Assembly (NCBI GenBank): GCA_023621895.1
Contig: JAMOAF010000319.1
Location: forward strand, 1 to 5,958
Direction of reading: 5' to 3'
DNA length: 5,958 nucleotides
DNA from: Planctomycetota bacterium
Lineage (GTDB): Bacteria > Planctomycetota > Planctomycetia > Pirellulales > Thermoguttaceae
The notes below the pieces were generated by a model. It searched no databases. It worked only from the letters and a program-made list of their open reading frames with translations, and was not told the DNA's origin. Shown here piece after piece: positions 1 to 5,958 of this stretch (the stretch's first letter is position 1; every line of letters begins with the position of its first letter). The position numbers and the translations under genes are program-made.

Positions 1-2460
1 GTGTTGGCGGACGAACTCGCCGCTCTTCGATCTCTGTCTGCATCGCAGGGCCAGATCGACGAAGCGAACCTGTGGGAAGCCTATCGGAAGCTCGGCGGCA
101 GACTGGCCGAATTCTATCGTTCCCTGCCGGGGAGAATTCGCGAGGAAATCAGCTCATCCGACGCCGCGGCGCACGGACGCGTGGAACTGCTGCTCCGCGC
201 GGTCGATGCTCGCGACACGGTACGGGTCCCCGCCGCCGCCTGCGACTACTCGATCCTGCCGACGGATTTCCGCTTGCCGCGGCAGCAGCTCGAGTTGACC
301 GGGCCGGAGCGGCTCGAGATCGATTCGACGCTGTGGACGGAGTTCTCCGTCGCCCTGCGCGCCGCGGGGGCCGAGCCGGGCGGCGCGAGCCTTTCGCTCG
401 AGTACGACGAGAACCTGCTGGCCGTCGAAGGCCTCGATAAGCCGGGCGCCATCGCGCCAGGCCGGCCGATGCCCGTTCCGGCAGAAGAACAACTCAAGAA
501 TGTCCGGTTTCGGGTGCGATCGGCGGTGGAGCAACCCTCCTGGGAAACGGCCGACCTGGTCGTCCGTTTGACTTCAGGCCAAACGGAAAAAACGCACCGC
601 GTCCAACTTGCCGTTCGGCCGCCCGACCGGGTCGACCTGCTGGTGGCGGGGACCGGGCTGACCGTGGACCAGAGGGCCGGCCAGGAGGACGCGATCCGCC
701 TGCGGCCGTTCCCGAATCGCACGACGCAGTTCCGACTCGAGCTGGTTAATCGGTCGGGCAAGGCGAAGAAGGTCTCCGTCGCCTTGCTGGGGAGCCCCCC
801 GGGCGATTCGGCTCGCCCCCCGCGCAGTGCCGAACAGCGCGAGCAGCGTTTGGCTGATTGGCTGAAAAACGGCCGGCCGCTGGCCGGCCCGCTCGATCTC
901 GAACTTGCCGCCGACCAGAAGCCGGCGCCAATTCCTTTCCCGGCGGAGAAACCCGCTCCCGCCATTCCGAGCGCGGCGCCGAAAGCCGGCGAGACGGCCG
1001 CAAAGCCGGCCGAGCCGGTCGATGTCACCCAGGGGCTCCTCTGCGTGGTAAGAGAGACCCAGGAGAAGCAATGGACGCGCTGGATCGCCTTTTCATCGCT
1101 GCTTCCGAAGGACTACCTCGATCCGATCGTCAGCTACCGGGCAACGAGCCAGCGAGTCTCGATCACGGTCCAGGCGAAGGACATCGACGGCGACGGCCAG
1201 CCGGACCGGGACATCCTCCCGCCCACGGGTCCGGACCAGCCGATCAGCGTGAAATGGGAGACCGCGGGGGTCCTCGACCCCAACACGGAAATGAATGACC
1301 AGGGAAGAATTGTGGATCCTGGCCAATCGCTCGACTTATTCGCCATCGTCGAGCCCGCCGCGGGGCGCAGAATCCCCATCCGCTTGACCGTCGACGGTTG
1401 CCGGCGGGCGTTCCTTTATGAGGCGGTCTGCGATCGGGATCGGCAGCGGATCGAACGGGAACGGTCCGTCCGCTCCGTGTCGATCCGCGCTCCGCAGCCG
1501 GGCGCTGCGTTTCTCGCCCCGCTCAGCGAGCTCTTGGTCGAATTGCAGGTCGACGCGCCCGAAGACGCGTTCCAGCAGCCGGGCGACTACGTCGAAGTGG
1601 GGATCGACGCCAATGGAGACCGCCTCCTGGCCGGCGAGAAGACGGTCCGGCTCGAGTCAGACCGCCGCGAAAACATCTTCCTCGACAAGCTTGAGCCGGG
1701 CGGTCTGCTCCGAGTCGCCGCCAGCGTCGGCGATCTCCGCGCCCGGCTGGACCCCGGCGGGTTGCGGAATGTCGCGGTGGATATACTCGCCCAGTTGTCG
1801 TTGCGGACGATCTCGCCCGCGACCGATCGCTCGGCGGCGGAGGCCGCGGTCCGGGTGATCCTCGACGGAGCTGCGCCGGAACTCCGCGTGACCGTGCCGG
1901 ATCATCCGGTGGCCAAGGGGAGCCCAATCAGCGTCTCGGCCGAGACGAAGGACCTCAGCGGCGTTGAAAAGCTCGAGGTGGGGTTCGACCTGGATGGTTC
2001 CTCGGACTTCGAGGAGAACGAATCGCCCAAGGTGCTCCAGCAGCCCGGCGGGGCCGAGTCGTGGACGACAAGTCTGCCGACGGAGAACCTCGAGCCGGGA
2101 CGCTACCGGGTGATGGTTCGCGCGACCGACCGGGTGGGCCTCTCGCGGAGCGAGTTTCAGCAGGTTTCGATCGCTCCTCCCGCGGGCCAGGCCGAGCCCG
2201 CGGACAAGACAACCAGCACGATCCGAGGAACCGTGGTTCTTGTTGACCGGCCCGCCGCGGGGATCACCGTGCAACTGGAGGGGACCGGCCTGGAGGCGGT
2301 CTCCGATTCGGCCGGCCGCTTCGTCTTTTCGAAGGTGCCCCACGGTTCCTACAAGCTGCGGGCCAAGGGCATCGCGCTGAACAAATTCCGCGAGGGCTCC
2401 GCCCAGATCACCCTTCCCGCCGCTACCGAGCCGGCCGAGATCGTGGTGCCGGTGCGGTAG
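1..2460 (+). CDS. Large Ig-like / carboxypeptidase-regulatory-like multi-domain protein, probably 5'-truncated
   Basis: I do not recognise a named family; this looks like an exported structural or adhesive protein. The frame is open from base 1, where GTG could be a start or just an internal Val. The first residues (MLADELAALRS) are not a signal peptide, so the true start is probably upstream. Residue positions count from base 1. Residues 1-75 look helical and charged; about 76-300 are beta-rich; 307-340 form a Pro/Ala/Lys-rich linker. Residues 394-404 (DIDGDGQPDRD) form an acidic loop of the thrombospondin-3/EF-hand type. Two Ig-like modules follow (about 488-610 and 624-730), each with an acidic loop after an E-V-G strand: D536-A-N-G-D540 and D663-L-D-G-S-S-D669. 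Residues 741-805 (IRGTVVLVDRPAAGITVQLE, then DSAGRFVFSKVPHGSYKL) match the carboxypeptidase-regulatory-like fold. TAG ends the gene at 2458-2460. No catalytic motif or membrane segment is visible. The coding call is firm; the role is inferred. Confidence 0.85.
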   Translation: MLADELAALRSLSASQGQIDEANLWEAYRKLGGRLAEFYRSLPGRIREEISSSDAAAHGRVELLLRAVDARDTVRVPAAACDYSILPTDFRLPRQQLELTGPERLEIDSTLWTEFSVALRAAGAEPGGASLSLEYDENLLAVEGLDKPGAIAPGRPMPVPAEEQLKNVRFRVRSAVEQPSWETADLVVRLTSGQTEKTHRVQLAVRPPDRVDLLVAGTGLTVDQRAGQEDAIRLRPFPNRTTQFRLELVNRSGKAKKVSVALLGSPPGDSARPPRSAEQREQRLADWLKNGRPLAGPLDLELAADQKPAPIPFPAEKPAPAIPSAAPKAGETAAKPAEPVDVTQGLLCVVRETQEKQWTRWIAFSSLLPKDYLDPIVSYRATSQRVSITVQAKDIDGDGQPDRDILPPTGPDQPISVKWETAGVLDPNTEMNDQGRIVDPGQSLDLFAIVEPAAGRRIPIRLTVDGCRRAFLYEAVCDRDRQRIERERSVRSVSIRAPQPGAAFLAPLSELLVELQVDAPEDAFQQPGDYVEVGIDANGDRLLAGEKTVRLESDRRENIFLDKLEPGGLLRVAASVGDLRARLDPGGLRNVAVDILAQLSLRTISPATDRSAAEAAVRVILDGAAPELRVTVPDHPVAKGSPISVSAETKDLSGVEKLEVGFDLDGSSDFEENESPKVLQQPGGAESWTTSLPTENLEPGRYRVMVRATDRVGLSRSEFQQVSIAPPAGQAEPADKTTSTIRGTVVLVDRPAAGITVQLEGTGLEAVSDSAGRFVFSKVPHGSYKLRAKGIALNKFREGSAQITLPAATEPAEIVVPVR

Positions 2461-2574
2461 CGGAGCGCTCGTTTCGGTCCCGTCCGCTTGCCGGGCATTC
2501 GGCGCCGGGAGACGCGGAGCAAGAGGCGATCGGCACAAGTCGGCCGCCGACTCTTGATCCCCGGCGCTGCCCGC

Positions 2575-2602
2575 GTGCCTCCTGGGGTCTTTTCGGAGGT
2601 GC
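2575..2602 (+). promoter_or_regulatory. Hairpin that could mask the ribosome binding site of the small ORF
   Basis: Bases 2575-2582 (GTGCCTCC) can pair with 2595-2602 (GGAGGTGC) as an 8-bp stem with two G-U pairs and a 12-base loop containing CTTTT. The 3' arm contains the GGAGGT in front of the ATG at 2607. A shorter alternative pairing, GGAG-GTG-CTCC (2595-2605), uses the same bases. This could modulate translation or be incidental. No T-run follows, so it is not a typical intrinsic terminator for the upstream gene. Confidence 0.2.
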
Positions 2603-2606
2603 TCCA

Positions 2607-2759
2607 ATGGGGGGAATGAGCGGGGTCAGATTTACGAGATGCAAGTCCCAGAAGTCGGCACTGCTGCGCCAGATTGCGCGCCTGGTTCCCGCTTCGGGCT
2701 TGCGAATTGATGTCTTGCCTTTTGGCGGTCTCCGCGGCGAACTGCAAGTCGACCCGTGA
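2607..2759 (+). CDS. Possible small protein of 50 residues
   Basis: An ATG at 2607 opens a frame of 50 codons ending in TGA at 2757-2759. GGAGGT at 2595-2600 sits 6 bases upstream, a near-ideal Shine-Dalgarno placement that is better than expected by chance. The product begins MGGMSGVRFTRCKSQKS and ends RGELQVDP. It is basic in its first half, with no signal peptide, no transmembrane segment and no family I recognise. Its stop codon lies within the first unit of the tandem 18-bp repeat, so translation would run into the presumed control region of the next gene. It could be a real small protein, a leader ORF, or a chance frame in GC-rich DNA. Only the ribosome binding site argues for it; no homology can be claimed. 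Confidence 0.3.
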   Translation: MGGMSGVRFTRCKSQKSALLRQIARLVPASGLRIDVLPFGGLRGELQVDP

Positions 2760-2785
2760 CAAATAGTCGAACCGTGACAAATGGT
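2750..2785 (+). repeat. Tandem 18-bp direct repeat abutting a promoter -35 element
   Basis: Two adjacent 18-base units, CGACCCGTGACAAATAGT (2750-2767) and CGAACCGTGACAAATGGT (2768-2785), differ at two positions. The shared core is CCGTGACAAAT. A degraded third copy may follow in 2786-2803, where CGTCGACAAG resembles the core with one inserted base. The second unit ends on the first T of the TTGACG -35 candidate, a position where activator sites often lie. An operator role is inferred; the repeat itself is directly visible. Confidence 0.65.
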
Positions 2786-2814
2786 TGACGCGTCGACAAG
2801 AAGACGAGTAGACT
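2785..2814 (+). promoter_or_regulatory. Sigma70-like promoter candidate for the aspartic-peptidase/Calx-beta gene
   Basis: TTGACG (2785-2790) matches the -35 consensus at five of six positions. TAGACT (2809-2814) matches the -10 consensus at four of six, with an 18-base spacer. Transcription would begin near 2820-2822 and give a leader of about 140 bases before the GTG at 2963. Promoter consensus in Planctomycetota is poorly defined, so this rests on the general housekeeping-sigma pattern plus location in A/T-richer DNA next to a repeat. Confidence 0.4.
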
Positions 2815-2948
2815 GGATTTCACAAGTGGTTTCTCTTCTTGGCTATTTCGCCACGGATTCATATTACGCGCGAACTGTTATCGGTTGCCTTGCATAGGGC
2901 TGGTTTGTTTCTTTGAGTGGGCCCGTGGGCAGGGGCGGTCTCAGTCTG

Positions 2949-2954
2949 AGGAGG
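2949..2954 (+). promoter_or_regulatory. Ribosome binding site that fixes the GTG start at 2963
   Basis: A perfect AGGAGG lies 8 bases before the GTG at 2963. A closer ATG at 2955 overlaps the site's edge, is in another frame, and reaches TAG at 3060-3062 after 35 codons. The frame of the large gene stays open far upstream, so this site and the typical planctomycete leader right after GTG decide the start. A 4-bp hairpin, CTCA-GTC-TGAG (2940-2950), touches the 5' edge of the site. Confidence 0.8.
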
Positions 2955-2962
2955 ATGGTCTC

Positions 2963-5958
2963 GTGCGGTTTTTCAAGCGCCAACGTCGTCGTGCGACAGT
3001 CACCAACGGGTTCCGCCGTCCCGCTCTGGAGCCACTTGAGATACGCGCCCTGCTTTCGGTAGGGGCGATCGAATTGGGACCTTCGGACAACATAGCGCTC
3101 GACCAGCCCCGCGTGGCGGTCGAATTGCTCAGCGACGTGAATCCCGACCCGGCGATCGAGCAATGGGAGAGCGTGGGACCTGGCGTCTTCAACACGTTTC
3201 TACTCGACACGGGCGCCAACAGCGTCCTGGCGATGGCGACGGCGGTCAGCGACATGATCCAGCCGCCGCTCGCGTACCAGACGGAAGGGGAGTTCGTCGA
3301 GGTTGGCGTGGGCGGCGACCACCCGATGGACGTATCCGCGTCGTACCGTTTCGATTTCGCCGGCACCAGCGGAATCCGCAACACGCTCCTCGATACGCGG
3401 ATCCTCTCCGATGCCGACAACGACTTCAGCATGTTCGGGCCTTGGGGGCTGGTGGGCATGCCGGCGATGGCCCAGCGCGTCACATCGATGGATATGAGAG
3501 GATGGTCCGGCGGCGGTGTCGGCCTGGACGACCTCTACATGAAGGTGGCGTTCTCGGACGAGCTGCCCGCTGGCGAAGCCCATCGCTACGCCCTCTCGGT
3601 CGACAATCGGCTGGCATTCGATCCGGTGGATTATCTCGTCTCCGGCGAGCCGCCCGTCTGGGCCGACATCCCGTTCCTGACCGCCATCCCGACACAAAAC
3701 GGCGTCGGGGCGGAGGGGACGTTTCTCTTCGACACCGGGGCCCAGATCAGCCTGATTTCGCAGCACCTGGCGATGGCCATCGGCCTGGACAGCAACGGCG
3801 ACGGGCTGCTTGACCAGAACGACAGCGCGTACCTGGGGTCCGAGACGATCGGAGGAGTCGGCGGCCAGACGAGCGTCCCCGTCTTCGCGATCGACGAGAT
3901 CCGCGTTCCCGTCACCCAGGTTTCCAGCGGCGAGGTGGTGGAGCTGGTCTGGACCGATCTCCAGTGGCTCGTCCTCGACATCGAGGTCGCGGAAGGAGAA
4001 GCCCCGCTCGACGGCGTCTTCGGTTCCGACCTGCTGACAAGCGGCTGGTTCTATTCGTTCTTCACTCCCGGCATGCCCGACGGGTACATCGACCAGGTGC
4101 ACCTCGATTTTCGCGACTGGGGTCTTTATGACGGGTCAATGCCGCAGCAATCGGGCACGATCTACTTCGACCTGAATCCAGCGGTCGACCAGGTCGTCAT
4201 GCCCGGGCCGGGAATCCGGCTCCAGGAGACGGCTCGTTCCACGGAGGTCTTCAAGGGAGTGTCGACCGACACGTACACGCTCGCGCTGGAGACGGTGCCA
4301 CTCGCGCCGGTCGAGATCACGATCACGGCCGACCCCCGCACCCTGGTCAGCGCCGACGGGGGGGCGACATTCGCTTCGACCCTCATCCTCTCGCTCAACG
4401 ACAGGACGGCGCGGACAATCACCGTCGCGGCCGTCGACGACGGCCTGATCGAGGGACCGCAGACCGGGCAGATCGGGCACACGGTGGCCAGCGCCGATCC
4501 GGACTACAACAACATGCCGGTGCGAGACGTCACCGTCCGCATCCTCGACAATCGCAGCGTGGTGAAGATGACGGCCGATCAAGCAGGCCAGCAAGCGATC
4601 ACTTCGATCGAGGTCGCCGAGGGGGAGCAGGCGACCTACTGGATACAGCTCACCGAACCGGCCGCGAACGAGATGTGGGTGCTCATCGAAGAGGCGGCGG
4701 GCCAGGCTACAGTCGTCAACCCCAACAACACGATGGGAGACGAGTTCGAGAACGTCTGGCTGTTCTCCTCCGGAAATTGGAGCCAGCCCCAGCCGGTCCG
4801 GCTGACCGCCGTCGACGACACATTGCGGGAGGGGCCGCACCAGACCCAACTCGTCCATACCCTTCTTGATCTGGGCAATCTCCTGGAACCGATCGTGGGC
4901 CAGAACCTGCTCACTGTCCAGATCATCGACGACGACTTGGGCGGCGTGCTGATTACGGAGACGGCGGGCGGCACGCAACTGGCCGAGGGCGGTGCGACCG
5001 ACGCCTACCAGATCGCTTTGGCCACGATCCCGACCGGCGCCGTCCAGATCACGATGACAGCCGATTCCCAGACCGAGGTCAGCGCCGACGGCGGCGCGAC
5101 GTTCGCCTCCACGCTCACCCTCACCTTCAATGACACGGCAGCTCGGACGATTTCGGTGCGAGCCGTGGACGACGACGTCGACGAGGGGACCCACGGCGGC
5201 CGGATCACCCACGCGATTACCGGCACGATCAACGATCCGATGTACCCGGCCTCGCTGCCGATCGCCCAGGTGACGGCGACGATCACCGACAACGACACTG
5301 CTGGAATCTCGATTACCGGCGATCCGCTGGGCCAGAACGCGATCGCGTCGATCAGCGTCGTCGAAGGCGACGACGTGCGGTATTGGCTGAAGCTCACCAG
5401 CCAGCCGAAGCATGATGTGACAATCTACCTCGATAGCACCAATGGGCAGGTGGCGGCGGTCGACGATGCCCACGCCGCCAACGCCTTCCTCAAGTTCACA
5501 CCGGCCAACTGGAATGTGCCGCAAGCCGTCCGCGCAAGCGCAATCGACGAAGGCGTGGCGGAAGGACCGCACGCGGATTACCTCGCCCACGACTTGTTCA
5601 GCATCGATCCGAAATACCAGGGCACGATCCTCTTGACGGTCAACATCGCCGACCCGCTTCCCAACGCCGTTCCGCTCCTGGTCAGTCTCTCCGCCACGCC
5701 CAGCCCGATCACGCGACCGGGCGAGATCACGCTCGCGGCCGGTGGCGTGAGCGACCCGGACGGCACGGTCGCCCGGGTGGAGTTCTACCGCGGCGAGGTG
5801 CTGTTGGGCGTCGATGAAGACGGCAGCGACGGATGGGCGATCACCCTGGGAACCGCTGGCTGGCCGCTCGGCGAGCAGAGCTTCTCCGCCCGAGCGCAGG
5901 ACAACGACGCGGCGTGGAGCGAGCCGGCGACCGCAACGGCGGTGGTCGAGAACGCCGT
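2963..5958 (+). CDS. Exported two-lobed aspartic peptidase-like protein with Calx-beta stalk (3' end beyond window)
   Basis: The frame is open from GTG 2963 to the window edge, giving 998 residues. The leader is strongly basic (VRFFKRQRRR), followed by LEPLEIRALLS at residues 22-32, which fits the LEPR-XLL / Planctomycete-extracellular leader and suggests export. The head (about 60-400) has two aspartic-peptidase signatures: LLDTGANS with D82 and LFDTGAQIS with D257. Each is followed by a hydrophobic-hydrophobic-Gly motif: L163-V-G165 and V352-F-G354. The 175-residue spacing and this motif order resemble pepsin-type enzymes, where two DTG/DSG lobes share one active site; the DTGA form itself is retropepsin-like. 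A canonical EF-hand loop, DSNGDGLLDQND (276-287), follows the second DTG. Four Calx-beta-like modules (about 418-530, 533-658, 661-778, 780-897) each carry an A-(V/I)-D-(D/E)...EG signature. An Ig-like module starts near 905. Peptidase activity is inferred; the substrate is unknown, and an inactive or purely binding role is possible. Confidence 0.92.
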   Translation, partial: MRFFKRQRRRATVTNGFRRPALEPLEIRALLSVGAIELGPSDNIALDQPRVAVELLSDVNPDPAIEQWESVGPGVFNTFLLDTGANSVLAMATAVSDMIQPPLAYQTEGEFVEVGVGGDHPMDVSASYRFDFAGTSGIRNTLLDTRILSDADNDFSMFGPWGLVGMPAMAQRVTSMDMRGWSGGGVGLDDLYMKVAFSDELPAGEAHRYALSVDNRLAFDPVDYLVSGEPPVWADIPFLTAIPTQNGVGAEGTFLFDTGAQISLISQHLAMAIGLDSNGDGLLDQNDSAYLGSETIGGVGGQTSVPVFAIDEIRVPVTQVSSGEVVELVWTDLQWLVLDIEVAEGEAPLDGVFGSDLLTSGWFYSFFTPGMPDGYIDQVHLDFRDWGLYDGSMPQQSGTIYFDLNPAVDQVVMPGPGIRLQETARSTEVFKGVSTDTYTLALETVPLAPVEITITADPRTLVSADGGATFASTLILSLNDRTARTITVAAVDDGLIEGPQTGQIGHTVASADPDYNNMPVRDVTVRILDNRSVVKMTADQAGQQAITSIEVAEGEQATYWIQLTEPAANEMWVLIEEAAGQATVVNPNNTMGDEFENVWLFSSGNWSQPQPVRLTAVDDTLREGPHQTQLVHTLLDLGNLLEPIVGQNLLTVQIIDDDLGGVLITETAGGTQLAEGGATDAYQIALATIPTGAVQITMTADSQTEVSADGGATFASTLTLTFNDTAARTISVRAVDDDVDEGTHGGRITHAITGTINDPMYPASLPIAQVTATITDNDTAGISITGDPLGQNAIASISVVEGDDVRYWLKLTSQPKHDVTIYLDSTNGQVAAVDDAHAANAFLKFTPANWNVPQAVRASAIDEGVAEGPHADYLAHDLFSIDPKYQGTILLTVNIADPLPNAVPLLVSLSATPSPITRPGEITLAAGGVSDPDGTVARVEFYRGEVLLGVDEDGSDGWAITLGTAGWPLGEQSFSARAQDNDAAWSEPATATAVVENA
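3143..4162 (+). other. Two-lobed aspartic peptidase-like domain (within the large CDS)
   Basis: This covers about residues 61-400. Lobe 1 has D82-T-G-A-N-S (3206 on) and L-V-G at 163-165. Lobe 2 has D257-T-G-A-Q-I-S (3731 on) and V-F-G-S-D-L-L from 352. In pepsin-like and retropepsin-like folds the DTG aspartate is catalytic, and the later hydrophobic-hydrophobic-Gly closes the psi-loop of the same lobe. Both lobes retain both elements, so neither looks dead by sequence. Domain edges are estimates. Confidence 0.7.
3788..3823 (+). other. EF-hand-type calcium loop inside the second peptidase lobe
   Basis: Residues 276-287 read DSNGDGLLDQND. Acidic or polar ligands occupy the usual loop positions 1, 3, 5, 9 and 12 (D276, N278, D280, D284, D287), with Gly at position 6 (G281). 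The loop begins 19 residues after the second DTG aspartate. Calcium binding is expected from the motif; a structural or switch role in the peptidase is inferred. Confidence 0.6.
4214..4936 (+). repeat. First A-B pair of Calx-beta-like modules
   Basis: This encodes residues 418-658. Module A1 (about 418-530) carries VSADGGATFAS and AVDDGLIEG (490-498). Module B1 (about 533-658) carries AGQQAITSIEVAEGE, a NWSQPQPV strand, and AVDDTLREG (616-624). Calx-beta modules are beta-sandwiches, often calcium-binding, in adhesive and surface proteins. Both end in a strand followed by an acidic turn (ILDN, IIDDD), as usual for this fold. Confidence 0.7.
4943..5653 (+). repeat. Second A-B pair of Calx-beta-like modules
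   Basis: This encodes residues 661-897 and repeats the A-B order of the preceding pair. A2 (661-778) shares VSADGGATFAS with A1 and has AVDDDVDEG (734-742). B2 (780-897) shares the G-Q-x-A-I-x-S-I-x-V-x-E-G-(E/D) start and NW-x-x-PQ strand with B1 and has AIDEGVAEG (860-868). The four acidic signatures are spaced 126, 118 and 126 residues apart, pointing to duplication of a two-module unit. Confidence 0.7.

Larger units (their letters stand above)
2461..2962. other. 502-base intergenic region between two large surface-protein genes
   Basis: This gap separates the stop of the upstream gene from the GTG start of the downstream gene. Its first part (2461-2574) shows no convincing gene or strong terminator. 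The best hairpin there is GTCGG-CCG-CCGAC at 2539-2551, followed by CTCTTGATC rather than a T-run. From 2575 on it holds a hairpin overlapping a ribosome binding site, a possible 50-codon ORF (2607-2759), a tandem 18-bp repeat (2750-2785), a promoter candidate (2785-2814) and an untranslated leader to 2962. Bases from about 2815 to 2920 are visibly more A/T-rich than the flanking genes, as expected for a promoter and leader. Confidence 0.8.

Noticed and set aside
2539..2551. Hairpin GTCGG-CCG-CCGAC as terminator of the upstream gene
   Set aside because: The stem is only five base pairs and is followed by CTCTTGATC, not a T-run, so it does not meet the pattern of an intrinsic terminator.
2614..2634. 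GAGCGGGGTCAGATTTACGA as a remnant of a repetitive or REP-like element
   Set aside because: The GGGGTCAGATTT string looked reminiscent of dispersed repeats, but there is one copy here, no inverted partner and no transposase. A genome-wide copy count would be needed to support it.
2349..2780. A minus-strand frame of 143 codons across the end of the upstream gene and the intergenic region
   Set aside because: It overlaps the clearly coding C-terminal carboxypeptidase-regulatory-like module, shows no domain, and I see no ribosome binding site supporting it over the + strand small ORF.
2955..3062. ATG at 2955 as the start of the downstream gene
   Set aside because: It is in a different frame, overlaps the edge of the AGGAGG site and stops at 3060-3062; GTG at 2963 has ideal spacing and leads into the basic leader and LEPLEIRALLS.
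3163..3813. A 216-codon + strand frame beginning MGERGTW
   Set aside because: It overlaps the aspartic peptidase domain in another frame and is Arg/Gly/Pro-rich with no motif; the peptidase frame carries both DTGA signatures.
4136..5590. A 484-codon open frame on the minus strand
   Set aside because: It lies wholly opposite the Calx-beta region. The + strand frame there has coherent repeated domains, while the minus product is a low-complexity Arg/Asp/Val/Gly-rich string with no recognisable domain. Long antisense frames are expected opposite GC-biased codons.

Overview
The window looks like a stretch of a high-GC Planctomycetota chromosome. The main evidence is the leader of the second gene: a very basic N-terminus followed by LEPLEIRALLS, which fits the short LEPR-XLL / 'Planctomycete extracellular' leader of large exported planctomycete proteins. 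Strong G/C bias at third codon positions and the giant multi-domain surface-type proteins agree with this. No tRNA, rRNA, CRISPR array, transposase gene or phage gene is visible.

Layout, all on the + strand. (1) Bases 1-2460: the 3' part, or possibly all, of a large protein of beta-sandwich modules. It has a Pro/Ala-rich linker, two related Ig-like modules that each carry an acidic Ca-binding-type loop, and a C-terminal carboxypeptidase-regulatory-like module. (2) Bases 2461-2962: a 502-base intergenic region. It holds a possible 50-codon small ORF with a good ribosome binding site, two tandem 18-bp direct repeats, a sigma70-like promoter candidate directly abutting them, and an untranslated leader ending in a perfect AGGAGG. 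(3) Bases 2963-5958, running off the window: a surface protein of at least 998 residues. Its head has two DTGA motifs 175 residues apart, each followed by a hydrophobic-hydrophobic-Gly motif, which is the layout of a two-lobed pepsin-type aspartic peptidase. A canonical EF-hand-type loop lies just after the second DTGA. Four Calx-beta-like modules follow in an A-B-A-B order, then the beginning of an Ig-like module.

Both large genes look like cell-envelope or secreted proteins with calcium-linked beta modules. The 502-base gap with its own promoter candidate argues that the second gene is transcribed separately rather than in an operon with the first. The most noteworthy item is the apparent two-lobed aspartic peptidase head on a Calx-beta stalk, an unusual arrangement for a bacterium. 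I do not see a multi-gene system (defence, secretion or biosynthetic) in this window. All domain names come from reading motifs by eye, not from a profile search.
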